Shown: positions 1 through 10,688 of the stretch, piece by piece | Layout: every line of letters starts with the position of its first letter | Position numbering within the stretch: position 1 is the first letter of the stretch | NCBI GenBank assembly: GCA_003223245.1 | Contig: QHYI01000128.1 | Coordinates: forward strand, 1 to 48,113 | Direction: 5' to 3' | DNA length: 48,113 nucleotides | Source: Acidobacteriota bacterium | GTDB lineage: Bacteria; Acidobacteriota; Terriglobia; Acidiferrales; UBA7541 | Notes under the pieces: model-generated | The model's input: only the letters and a program-made list of their open reading frames with translations | Databases searched by the model: none | Told to the model about the DNA's origin: nothing | Made by a program: the position numbers and the translations under genes

Positions 1-116
1 TGCTTCGAAAGCACCTTGGTGATCGCGGCCGTCAACGTCGTCTTGCCATGATCGATGTGCCCGATCGTCCCGATGTTCACGTGCGGCTTGCTGCGCTCGA
101 ATTTCTCCTTGGCCAT
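1..116 (-). CDS. tuf: Elongation factor Tu, N-terminal fragment
   Basis: EF-Tu is the GTPase that delivers aminoacyl-tRNA to the ribosome. Only the first 38 codons lie in the window; the gene runs off the left edge. The visible N-terminus carries the P-loop GHIDHGKT, which is diagnostic for EF-Tu, preceded by a typical [20 protein letters not shown] start. The ATG is at 116, 51 nt downstream of the fusA stop, so it is the fourth gene of the rpsL-rpsG-fusA-tuf operon. Nothing else is seen in the fusA-tuf gap. Confidence 0.95.
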   Translation of the reverse strand, partial: MAKEKFERSKPHVNIGTIGHIDHGKTTLTAAITKVLSK

Positions 117-167
117 TGCGTCCTCTGCTCCTCAGTGAAAGTCCTGCAAAACCTATTTCCCCAAAAA

Positions 168-2474
<2,307 letters not shown>

Positions 2475-2505
2475 GATTCCACCAACTCCTTGTCCTTAAT
2501 CTTTC

Positions 2506-2976
2506 TTACCAGCGGTAATGGGCGAAGGCCTTGTTGGCTTCCGCCATACGGTGCACATCTTCCTTTTTCTTGATGGCCCCACCGCGCGCATTGGCCGCGT
2601 CGATCAGCTCGTCGGCCAACTTGTCCACCATCGTCTTGCCTGCGCGCTCCCGCGAATACTGCAGCAGCCAGCGAATGGCCAGCGACTGCCTGCGAAACGG
2701 ATTCACTTCCACCGGGACCTGATAGTTTGCGCCGCCCACGCGCCGCGTCTTCACTTCCAGCACCGGTTTCACGTTCTCGACAGCCTTCTTGAAAACCTTC
2801 AATGCGTCGTCGCTGGTCTTCTTCGCCACCTGGTCCATCGCGCCGTAAAACACGCGTTGCGCCGTGTTCTTCTTTCCGTCCCACATCATCGAGCAGATGA
2901 ACTTCTCCACCAGGTCATTGCCGTAGACCGGGTCGGTCGCCTGGACTCTCCGCGAAACTAATCCTTTGCGTGGCAT
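2506..2976 (-). CDS. rpsG: 30S ribosomal protein S7
   Basis: S7 is a primary 16S rRNA-binding protein of the small-subunit head and contacts tRNA in the E site. The 156-residue product begins [10 protein letters not shown] and contains the conserved [11 protein letters not shown] and [20 protein letters not shown] segments; length and ending (AHYRW) are normal for the family. It lies 78 nt after rpsL and 31 nt before fusA in the str operon. In E. coli S7 represses this operon through the rpsL-rpsG spacer; whether that happens here cannot be told from the sequence. Confidence 0.97.
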   Translation of the reverse strand: MPRKGLVSRRVQATDPVYGNDLVEKFICSMMWDGKKNTAQRVFYGAMDQVAKKTSDDALKVFKKAVENVKPVLEVKTRRVGGANYQVPVEVNPFRRQSLAIRWLLQYSRERAGKTMVDKLADELIDAANARGGAIKKKEDVHRMAEANKAFAHYRW

Positions 2977-3054
2977 TGCTCGCTATCGCTCCTTCAACCT
3001 AAAAGCCAACCGTTTCGGCCGCTCCTAGAAGATCTGACGATCCTCCTCGGACCG

Positions 3055-3441
3055 TCACTTCGCCTGTGCCGCTTTCGGCCGCTTCGCGCCGTACTTCGAC
3101 CGGCCTTGCTTGCGATTCTCGACGCCCGCAGCGTCGAGCGTACCGCGCACGATGTGGTAGCGCACACCCGGCAAATCCTTCACACGGCCGCCGCGCACCA
3201 GCACAATCGAGTGTTCCTGCAAGTTGTGCCCGATGCCCGGAATATATGTCGTCACTTCCACCGCGTTCGTCAAGCGCACACGCGCCACTTTGCGCAGTGC
3301 GGAGTTTGGTTTCTTCGGTGTTTGGGTGTACACGCGGATGCACACGCCGCGCTTCTCCGGGCAGCCCGCCAACGCGGGCGACTTCGTCTTGCTGATGACC
3401 GCTTCGCGGCCCATGCGTACCAGTTGCGAAAACGTCGGCAC
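3055..3441 (-). CDS. rpsL: 30S ribosomal protein S12
   Basis: S12 forms part of the decoding centre and controls translational accuracy. The 128-residue product has the hallmark [11 protein letters not shown] loop and the [13 protein letters not shown] loop. Lys43 and Lys88, the two positions where streptomycin-resistance changes occur, are both the wild-type lysine, so nothing suggests a resistance allele. It is the first gene of the str operon. A consensus promoter lies about 360 nt upstream (3802-3830), giving a long untranslated leader. Confidence 0.97.
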   Translation of the reverse strand: MPTFSQLVRMGREAVISKTKSPALAGCPEKRGVCIRVYTQTPKKPNSALRKVARVRLTNAVEVTTYIPGIGHNLQEHSIVLVRGGRVKDLPGVRYHIVRGTLDAAGVENRKQGRSKYGAKRPKAAQAK

Positions 3442-3499
3442 AGTGTTCCCTCTTTTTTCGGCTACACAGCGGCCAAACTCTCACGCGCAAAACTTCGCA

Positions 3500-3535
3500 G
3501 CTCTCGCGAGGCGGGCAGATAAACTGCGCGAGAGC
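3500..3535 (-). promoter_or_regulatory. Stem-loop in the rpsL leader
   Basis: Perfect 9-bp inverted repeat (3500-3508 with 3527-3535, GCTCTCGCG/CGCGAGAGC) with an 18-nt loop, 59 nt upstream of the rpsL ATG within the predicted leader RNA. A second weaker hairpin (CCAAGAG...CTCTTGG) lies around 3603-3627. There is no U-run, so it is not a plain terminator. A role in leader-mediated control of the str operon is inference. Confidence 0.45.
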
Positions 3536-3801
3536 ATGCCCTTCTGCAGAAAGGTCTATTGCGAATCCGGAGAACAACCAGCAAGAAACTCCGTACGCAC
3601 TCCAAGAGGTAGAGCGATTCTCTTGGTATCAGTTCGGAGAGGCTTACTCGGCTTTGCGGGGCTGGCGCCCCATTCCGGCCGCTCTTCTGTCCCATTCCGT
3701 CTTGCTTGTTCCAGGACCGAAGATAATACCCTTCCAACTCACGGCTCCAAAACTTCCGGAGCCGCCCCACTCAGGTTCGGAACATCCCTGACAAATAGTG
3801 A

Positions 3802-3830
3802 AGTATAAGGAAGACCGCGTGCTCTGTCAA
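3802..3830 (-). promoter_or_regulatory. Sigma70 promoter of the str operon
   Basis: Read on the minus strand: TTGACA (3825-3830), a 17-nt spacer, then TATACT (3802-3807). That is a perfect -35, a 5/6 -10 and optimal spacing. Predicted transcription starts near 3795, leaving a leader of about 350 nt before rpsL. The remainder of 3831-3954 holds no gene. Confidence 0.85.
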
Positions 3831-3954
3831 TTGCGTTTTTTGCGCTCCTGTGGGGAAACCCCGTTACAATTTTCCGGTTACGCCCGGGCCCTAGAACGCA
3901 AAAGCGTGCTCGGTATCCTATGTTGCTGATTAATCAACGGTTAGAGCTTACCCC

Positions 3955-5358
3955 CTATTTTATTTGGGGAGGCCGGGCCATGGCGTGCCGCGGGATTGCC
4001 AGTCTCCCTCCCTGAACCACGGTGTACCCGTCGCGGACCACCAGATCCACCTTGACCAAATCGTCCAAATTCTCGTCCGGCCGGCCGTCCACCACCAGCA
4101 CATCGGCGAGCTTTCCAGGCTCGAGCGTTCCCAAACGATCATCCATATCCAGTATCTCGGAATTTGTCTTGGTCGCCGCCACCAGCCCCTCGGGGACGGT
4201 CCATCCGGCCGCCACGAAATTCTTGAGCTCCCGAAGGTACGGTCCGGGCAGGTAGCGATACCAGTGAAGGATCAAGTCCGTCCCCACACCGCATTTGATT
4301 CCTGCTCTTTTCAATTTCCTCAGCATCTCCATGTTGGCTTCATTCGAAAATGTAAAGCGCCGCGAGGTCGAGCCAAAGTATCCGCCCCACTCTTCAAAAA
4401 TAATTTGATACGGAATCAGCGTCGGGTCGGCAGCCACGCCTTTCTTCGCCATCAGCTCTATTGTTTCGTCCGTTCTCGGCAAGGGATGCTCGATGGTGTC
4501 CGCTCCGGCCTCCACCGCACGCTGGATGTAAAACGTTTCCGAATCCACGGTCACCTTCAATCCGAGTTCGTGCGCTTCCTGCACCGCCGCTTTGACTTCT
4601 TCGACAGAGAAATGACTTCCCAGCTTGATGACGTCCGCGCCTTTGTGGAATTGTTCGCGCACCGCCTGCCGCCAATCGTCCGGTCCGGAAGCGATCCGCG
4701 TCGCGCCCATCCATTTGATCCATTCATCGGGAGTGTTTTCCGTCGAGTGCCCCCCTTCGCCGGTGATGAATTGTCCCGCCGGAAAAACTCGCGGACCGGC
4801 GAGACGATTTTCGCGCACCCACTCTTTCAATCGAAAAGTCACGTCGCCTTGGGAACCCACGTCGCGCACGCTGGTGATGCCGCTCTCTATGAAGTAGCGG
4901 AGCTTTTCCACCGCACGCAGCGTCGCGTCAGCTTCACTCGGTTCATGCAGCACATCGCCTTCCGTCAACGGATACGTTAAGTGCGTGTGCAAGTCGATGA
5001 GGCCCGGAAGAATTGTTTTGCCGGCGGCGTCTACGACTTCGGCGTTCTTCGGCCACTCCGTCGATGAGGCCGCGAGAACTTTCAAAATCTTGTTGCGCTC
5101 GATGACCAGCGTGCCTTCCTGCGCGGGTGCTCCTGTTCCGTCAAAAATTCTTCCGCCGCGCAAAACCAGAACGCGATCCGGCCCCATTGGTCCGGGCTTC
5201 ACTGGAATGCGCCGCGGGTCGTCGCTGACGGGCGTCGACGGGCTTAAGAATTTTCTTCGGTCCTGTGCCTTCTCCTGACCGGCCAGGCACATGCAGCAAC
5301 TCAACATCAGGATCGGCAACGCTGCGCTTTTCAGTTTCACGGTCACATTCCGGTTCAT
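3955..5358 (-). CDS. Secreted amidohydrolase-family protein
   Basis: 467 residues with an N-terminal export signal (residues 1-27, hydrophobic then CCMCLAGQ; possibly lipid-modified). It then has the amidohydrolase fold of the imidazolonepropionase/Xaa-Pro dipeptidase-like group. Metal-site residues visible: His124 and His126 in GLIDLHTH, Lys245 in ADVIKLGS, His291 in DTIEHP, and Asp361 in GVGTD. The position that usually carries the next metal-binding His (HAHG in relatives) reads VDSETF (272-274), so one ligand appears substituted. Substrate cannot be assigned; peptidase or amidase activity on a cyclic or blocked amide is the family expectation. It stands alone, divergent from the LysM gene. 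Confidence 0.85.
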   Translation of the reverse strand: MNRNVTVKLKSAALPILMLSCCMCLAGQEKAQDRRKFLSPSTPVSDDPRRIPVKPGPMGPDRVLVLRGGRIFDGTGAPAQEGTLVIERNKILKVLAASSTEWPKNAEVVDAAGKTILPGLIDLHTHLTYPLTEGDVLHEPSEADATLRAVEKLRYFIESGITSVRDVGSQGDVTFRLKEWVRENRLAGPRVFPAGQFITGEGGHSTENTPDEWIKWMGATRIASGPDDWRQAVREQFHKGADVIKLGSHFSVEEVKAAVQEAHELGLKVTVDSETFYIQRAVEAGADTIEHPLPRTDETIELMAKKGVAADPTLIPYQIIFEEWGGYFGSTSRRFTFSNEANMEMLRKLKRAGIKCGVGTDLILHWYRYLPGPYLRELKNFVAAGWTVPEGLVAATKTNSEILDMDDRLGTLEPGKLADVLVVDGRPDENLDDLVKVDLVVRDGYTVVQGGRLAIPRHAMARPPQIK

Positions 5359-5705
5359 GGGTCATGCCCCTTAGGCGCGCTTCATATCACAACTCGCAAC
5401 GGCTCGTCGTCAAAAAGTAATCCCCCATCGCCCCGCCCCGAATTCGAAAATCCGGTGAACAACCGCTCGTTAATTAGCGCGTTTCCCCTATCCCATTCGG
5501 GTTACTGCGCTCACCGCAGCCGGCCTCTCGCCGCCATGCCAAAATGCCAAAAAGTTATTGTTTCCTGGAACGGCCTTTTTAGGTATACTATCGCTAGGCG
5601 TTGTCCCCCGTCCTCGGTCGGTTTTGAATGGCAAGCCCTGATCGTGACGCCCTAGCCCGGGTCAGTCGCTTGACTGCCGTTGAGTCCCCTTTCGGCTTTG
5701 TGCGG
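5359..5705. other. Divergent intergenic region with a candidate promoter
   Basis: This 347-nt stretch separates the divergent amidohydrolase and LysM genes. A TATACT hexamer at 5584-5589 on the plus strand could be the -10 of the LysM gene; the -35 (TTTCCT, 17 nt upstream) is poor. No other gene or repeat is apparent. Confidence 0.35.
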
Positions 5706-6794
5706 ATGTGTGTCCCTTTTGCCCTGATTTTTTCCTTCGTCTTTGCGGGCGCTACTCAATCTCATGCACAACCTCAACAAGTCCAAGATCAGGTTCAGGC
5801 TCAAGATCAAGTTCAAGCTCAGCAAGACCAAACCATCGCTGATGCAGCTCGTGTGGAACGCGCCCGCAAACAAAATCCGCAACAGAAATGCAAGCACGTT
5901 TACACAGCTGAAGACCTGAAGCGCGAGCACATCCTTACGCCGGAAGATCGCGCCGAGTTAGAAGCGCGGAAGAATCCGCAGCCGGCATCGACACCGAGTT
6001 CACCGAGTCTGCCAGGCGCCGTTGACGGCTCAGCCGTCGCAAAAGACGCCAATGCCGCATCGCCATCCGGGAATTCCGCCGACGTTTCGCTCGGCGACGT
6101 CGCTCGCCGTCTGCGGAAACAAAAAGAATCGCAACAACTTCAACGTTCCGTCGAATTTCCTTTTCCATTTGCAATCGCGCCCGTGCTCGCTTCGCCCAAG
6201 CCCCCGACCCAGCCCTTAGTTCCCTTTGTAACCGTGGACCCTCCCGCGGTAGTTCCGCCTGCCCCGCGAGTAGTCGTTCCGTTGCGGCCGTTCGTTAAGC
6301 GGTCCCCCTTCGAACGGCCGCTCGGTTTGCCAGCGCCGCCAACGGTGGCTTCACGGCGCGCGCTCAGTGAAGCACCGCTTGCGCTTCCTGTGCTGCCGGC
6401 ACCACCTCCGCCGCGGGTCGCCCCCGCACCGAAAATTTCTGGCAGGCTCACCCTGGTCACCGTCAAACCTGGTGATTCGCTTTGGAAGTTCGCCGCCTCT
6501 CGCCTCGGCGATGGTCGCCGCTGGCAAAAACTGCTCGCGCTTAATCCCGGCGTCCGCAATCCCGACCTGCTCGAGGTCGGTTCGCAAATTGTCGTGCCCG
6601 CTTCTCTTGCTCAGACGCCCGCCCCGACGAAGTACACGGTTCGCCACGGCGACACGCTCTGGACCATCGGGCAATCGCAACTCGGTCATGGCACAGCCTG
6701 GTCTTGCATTTTGTACGCGAATCCCGAGCTACACGACGCCGACCTCATCCGCGAAGGTCAAGTGCTTTTGCTCCCCTCCTCCTGCTTGCGCTGA
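5706..6794 (+). CDS. Secreted protein with two LysM domains
   Basis: 362 residues from the ATG at 5706, chosen because it opens a good signal peptide (MCVPFALIFSFVFAGATQSHAQ); the upstream in-frame ATG at 5628 would put 26 unrelated residues before it. After the signal comes a Gln/Val-rich low-complexity stretch encoded by a short tandem DNA repeat (about 5778-5830). A long proline-rich linker follows, then two C-terminal LysM domains (VTVKPGDSLWKFA and YTVRHGDTLWTIG). LysM binds N-acetylglucosamine polymers, so the protein probably sits on peptidoglycan in the periplasm. No catalytic domain is visible; it may be a scaffold or structural wall-binding protein. Confidence 0.85.
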   Translation: MCVPFALIFSFVFAGATQSHAQPQQVQDQVQAQDQVQAQQDQTIADAARVERARKQNPQQKCKHVYTAEDLKREHILTPEDRAELEARKNPQPASTPSSPSLPGAVDGSAVAKDANAASPSGNSADVSLGDVARRLRKQKESQQLQRSVEFPFPFAIAPVLASPKPPTQPLVPFVTVDPPAVVPPAPRVVVPLRPFVKRSPFERPLGLPAPPTVASRRALSEAPLALPVLPAPPPPRVAPAPKISGRLTLVTVKPGDSLWKFAASRLGDGRRWQKLLALNPGVRNPDLLEVGSQIVVPASLAQTPAPTKYTVRHGDTLWTIGQSQLGHGTAWSCILYANPELHDADLIREGQVLLLPSSCLR

Positions 6795-7293
6795 GCGCTA
6801 CTAAAAAGACGATCCTGGGTGTATCGAACGAGCCTCGTTTGTTCGCCCCTGCGCAACAATCGAGTCCGGCCTCCGGTCCTTTCCCCGCTCTCGCATGGCG
6901 ACGCGAGATTCTCGAATCTTCAAAGGAGAGATCAGCCGGAAGTTGGGAAAGGGGCGTGGCCTTCGCCACATCTTCCGTATTCAATAGGTACCTTCAAATT
7001 TTTGGAGTGATCTACCGGGGCTGCCTCGCTCGGTCGAGCCCACTTTTCATAAGTAGCTGATTCAAGGCCTTTTCTTTAAGGCAGTTTCTCTTTTTCTCTG
7101 GCATTATGATTGCCCTCGCCCGAGGGGGGGGCGTGTCGACTCGGGGGGATAGGGCCCTGCTGCAACCATTTAGTTCCCAGGAATACCGTGCTTGTTCCGG
7201 CGGTGCTGTTCTCCCAGCAAACCACGGAATCGGTTTCAGAGAGCGCTCACTTTCATTCTGATTGAGTTTTTGACTCCAGGAGGAACAGCACTT
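6795..7293. other. Intergenic leader region of the TonB receptor gene
   Basis: 499 nt without a convincing gene. It contains a TATGAT hexamer (7105-7110) without a clear -35, and a short GC hairpin directly after it (CCCTC at 7113-7117 with GAGGG at 7122-7126, followed by a run of G). These may be the promoter and leader of the downstream receptor gene. Confidence 0.3.
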
Positions 7294-10200
7294 ATGAGAG
7301 CGGTCGTAACCAGGTTGTCGCTTCGCAACGCGTGCGTCTGCACTTTCCTGTCGGCTCTTCTTTTCTGCGTCTTGGTTATTCCCGCCGTGGCGCAATCCAC
7401 AGCCAGTCTGAACGGTGTGGTTACTGACGCTACCGGCGCCGCGGTTCCCAATGCCAAGGTCACGGTAACCAATAAGGCCACTGGAGTTTCTTCCACTTCG
7501 CAGACCGACAGCGCTGGGGCCTATCTCTTCCCCTCGCTCCCGATTGGCGTCTACAACATCGGAGTCACGGCCTCGGGTTTCCAAAAGGCCGTGGTCACCG
7601 ACCTTGATCTCCCCGTGGCCACCTCCGTTACTCGCAATGTCCAGCTCAAAATTGGCGAGGCTTCCGCAACTGTCGAGATCACCGCCGACGCCGTGATCCT
7701 TGACACCACCACGAACAGCATGGGGCAAGTCATTAACGATAAGTACGTGCAAGACGTTCCCCTGAACGGTCGCCACTTTACGGACCTCAGTCTGCTGACT
7801 CCCGGTACCATCACGCCGCCCGCCAACGGCTTCCTTTCCTTTCCGCTGCGTGGTCAGGGCTCTTTTGGCGTCAACACCGCGGGGCAGCGCGAAGACACCA
7901 CGAATTGGCTGGTCAACGGCATCAACATGAACGATCCGGTGCAGAACCAGATCACCTTCCAGCCGCCGATTGACACCCTGTCGGAATTCAAGATTGACAA
8001 CTCCGCTTTCCCCGCCGAGTACGGGCGAAACTCCGGCTCCATCGTCAACATGGCCACGCGTTCCGGCACGAACACTCATCATGGCGAAGCTTTTGAGTTC
8101 ATTCGCAACAACGATCTCGACGCCCGAAACTTTTTCAACATCGTGCCGAAGCCACAGGCCCCCTTCAAGCGCAACGAATTCGGCGCCGCTTTTGGCGGCC
8201 CCATCAAGAAAAATAAAGCTTTCTTCTTTTTTGCCTACGAAGGTTTGCGGCAGCACCAGAGCTTGACGGTCACCAGCACGGTCCCCAGCCAGAACCAAAT
8301 AGCGACGGTTACCGCGCCCGCCGTGGCCAGCCTGATAAAACTTCTCCCTGCCGCCAATTTCCATCAAGCTAAGGATGTATCTGCTGCCCAGGCAGACTGG
8401 ACCGGTTTCACCGGGGGCACTGTTGCCAATGTGAACCTCAACCAAGGTTCTGCTGATTTTGATTTCGACTTGCGCCAACAGGATCGCATTCACGGCTACT
8501 ATGCGGTGCAGAAGGATCTTCGCCAGGAACCCACGGCGGGCGGGGCTATTGGCGCTAATGTCCCCGGGTTCGGTGACACGCGCGAAGGTTTCCGGCATTT
8601 GGGCACGTTGAGCGAGGACCACACCTTCGGCGCGACTCTTGCCAATACCCTTCGTCTTGGCTTTAACCGCATCCACCTGACATTCCTTCCGAATGGTTTT
8701 CTGGACCCGACGAAATTCAATATCGGCATGCCGGCAGGCTCTCCCGTTGCCAGCGGCTTGCCCTTTATCAACGTCGCCGGCGCTTTGGGCTTTGGTGGCC
8801 CAACGGGCGAACCGCAAGGCCGCGGCGACACCACCGGCGTCTTGAATGACACTCTGAGCTGGCTCAAGGGCCGGCACACCTTTGCTTTTGGCGGAGAAAT
8901 TCGGCGCGCTTACAACAACAACATTGCGGAAAACATTGGAAGCTTTACCTACACGACCATGGCGAACTTCTTGGCGGACAAAGGCAACCTGTTCACCGAC
9001 CAGCTTGGCTCGGGCAACGACAAGATTCTGCAGCCTGCCTATGACGCCTTTGCCCAGGACAGCTTCAAATGGAAACCCAACTTCACCATTAACGTCGGGC
9101 TTCGCTATGGCTGGAATTCCACGCCGTCGGAGGCGGCGGGCCGCTTCACAAATTTCGACGCCGCTACCGGCACGCTGGTTTCGGCCGCCCAGCCCTATCA
9201 CACGAATAACAAAAAGTTCCAACCGCGAGTGGGCTTTGCCTGGGATCCTTTCAAGACCGGCAAAACTTCCATCCGCGCCGCTTATGCCATCATGACTCAG
9301 GCGCCGACCACCAACATCGTCACTGGCCTCAGTTCAAATCCGCTGTTCGCTCTGCCGGTATCTCTTGGCTCTTCAACGAATGCAATAACCTTGGAGAATC
9401 CGTTCCCCGCAGGTACCGGCGTCAGTCTGGGCCCCTTCGCGATTAATCCGAGTTTCGACAACGCCTACTCCCAGGACTGGAACCTGACGATTGAGCGGCA
9501 GCTCAGCTCCACCCTTGGCGTGGAAGTGGCTTACGTGGGCGTTAAGGGCACGCACCTGCAAATTTTGCGAAACATTAACCAGCCCTTCGTTACGAACGGC
9601 TTCTACGGCACGACTCGCCCCTTCCCCACGCTTCCCGCGACCAGCCCGGTGTTTCCCTCGCAATGTGCAACGGCATCAGGCTGCCCTCTTGGCAATCTCA
9701 GCGGCGGCGGCCAGGTAAATAGCGTAGGAAATTCCAACTACAATTCCGTCTGGGCCACGGTCAACAAACACTTCTCCCATGGTCTGCAATTCCAAAGTTC
9801 CTATACCTTCTCCAAGTCCCTGGACTACAATTCACTCTCGACGGGCGAGTCCCTCTTGCTCCAGAATGCTTACAACCCACGCGGCGATTATGGACTTTCG
9901 GAGTATGACGTCCGCCACCGTTTCGTTCTGAGCGGCTTCTACGAGCTGCCTTTCAAGGCGAACCGCCTCGTTTCCGGCTGGCAGTTCGGAGTCACTCAGC
10001 AAGCCCAGACAGGAAGTCCTCTGACACCAACTTTGGCCATCGGCCCCGGGCCAGGCATTTCTTTGACCGTGCGTCCGGACGCGCTCGAGCGCGTGACCGG
10101 TACGGGAAGCCCATCACAGTACTTCAGCAACGCAGTGGTGTGTCAGCCATTCAACGGAATACCCCAGGGGGGTGCACCGGCAATTCCTGACTGTGCTGCT

Positions 10201-10575
10201 ACCCCGAATGCTGCCTTCGCGAGCCCCTGTACTTTCAGCGACGTCCCCTTAAGTACGAACCCAAGCTCCCAAAATTTTAACGTCTACCCCGCAATTCCGG
10301 GCACTTGTCACCCAGGCAGTCTTGGCCGCGATGCGATTACCGGCCCGGGCTTCCTGAACACCGACTTCTCCGTCACCAAGAACACCAAGGTTACCGAAAG
10401 ACTCAATCTCCAGTTCCGGGCGGAGGTGTTCGATTTGTTAAACCACCCGAACATGGGCAACCCGGTTCTCACGGCGACCAGCGGCTCCTTTGGCAAGATT
10501 CAGAGCACACGCTTTCCAACGGGCGATTTCGGCTCCTCGCGCCAGATGCAGTTCGCTCTGAAGCTGATCTTCTGA
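7294..10575 (+). CDS. TonB-dependent outer-membrane receptor, Oar-like
   Basis: 1093 residues. The ATG at 7294 is chosen because AGGAGG (7278-7283) lies 10 nt upstream and a signal peptide follows (ending near PAVAQS). Order of domains: carboxypeptidase-regulatory/CnaB-like domain (about 30-115, ASLNGVVTDATGAAVPNAKV), plug domain (about 130-250, PLNGRHFTDLSLLTPG), then a long beta-barrel ending in Phe (FALKLIF), the usual outer-membrane assembly signal. This architecture is greatly expanded in Acidobacteria and related to Myxococcus Oar. The likely role is TonB-driven uptake of a large substrate such as an oligosaccharide or peptide; the substrate cannot be inferred. No SusD, TonB or glycoside hydrolase gene is adjacent. 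Confidence 0.93.
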   Translation: MRAVVTRLSLRNACVCTFLSALLFCVLVIPAVAQSTASLNGVVTDATGAAVPNAKVTVTNKATGVSSTSQTDSAGAYLFPSLPIGVYNIGVTASGFQKAVVTDLDLPVATSVTRNVQLKIGEASATVEITADAVILDTTTNSMGQVINDKYVQDVPLNGRHFTDLSLLTPGTITPPANGFLSFPLRGQGSFGVNTAGQREDTTNWLVNGINMNDPVQNQITFQPPIDTLSEFKIDNSAFPAEYGRNSGSIVNMATRSGTNTHHGEAFEFIRNNDLDARNFFNIVPKPQAPFKRNEFGAAFGGPIKKNKAFFFFAYEGLRQHQSLTVTSTVPSQNQIATVTAPAVASLIKLLPAANFHQAKDVSAAQADWTGFTGGTVANVNLNQGSADFDFDLRQQDRIHGYYAVQKDLRQEPTAGGAIGANVPGFGDTREGFRHLGTLSEDHTFGATLANTLRLGFNRIHLTFLPNGFLDPTKFNIGMPAGSPVASGLPFINVAGALGFGGPTGEPQGRGDTTGVLNDTLSWLKGRHTFAFGGEIRRAYNNNIAENIGSFTYTTMANFLADKGNLFTDQLGSGNDKILQPAYDAFAQDSFKWKPNFTINVGLRYGWNSTPSEAAGRFTNFDAATGTLVSAAQPYHTNNKKFQPRVGFAWDPFKTGKTSIRAAYAIMTQAPTTNIVTGLSSNPLFALPVSLGSSTNAITLENPFPAGTGVSLGPFAINPSFDNAYSQDWNLTIERQLSSTLGVEVAYVGVKGTHLQILRNINQPFVTNGFYGTTRPFPTLPATSPVFPSQCATASGCPLGNLSGGGQVNSVGNSNYNSVWATVNKHFSHGLQFQSSYTFSKSLDYNSLSTGESLLLQNAYNPRGDYGLSEYDVRHRFVLSGFYELPFKANRLVSGWQFGVTQQAQTGSPLTPTLAIGPGPGISLTVRPDALERVTGTGSPSQYFSNAVVCQPFNGIPQGGAPAIPDCAATPNAAFASPCTFSDVPLSTNPSSQNFNVYPAIPGTCHPGSLGRDAITGPGFLNTDFSVTKNTKVTERLNLQFRAEVFDLLNHPNMGNPVLTATSGSFGKIQSTRFPTGDFGSSRQMQFALKLIF

Positions 10576-10605
10576 GCGTTAGCATCCGCAATCTGCAAGG
10601 CGATC

Positions 10606-10637
10606 GAGGGCGGGCTTCGGCCCCTGCCTTCTGTTTT
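10606..10637 (+). terminator. Candidate terminator between convergent genes
   Basis: GGGC-TTCG-GCCC stem (10612-10623) with a UUCG tetraloop. The stem can be extended by GC pairs with a small bulge and is followed by TTCTGTTTT. It sits about 30 nt after the TonB receptor stop, before the convergent MFS gene. Confidence 0.5.
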
Positions 10638-10688
10638 GGAGTTGCGGATTCTCTTTCGGATTCCCAAGCGCCGATCGGAGAGTCGCTC

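Noticed and set aside
3462-3770. 102-codon minus-strand ORF in the rpsL leader
   Set aside because: Starts within the leader transcript but lacks a Shine-Dalgarno and protein-like composition; the hairpins explain the region better.
7012-9222. 736-codon open frame on the minus strand opposite the TonB receptor
   Set aside because: Antisense shadow of a well-supported receptor gene, repetitive in composition and without a ribosome-binding site.
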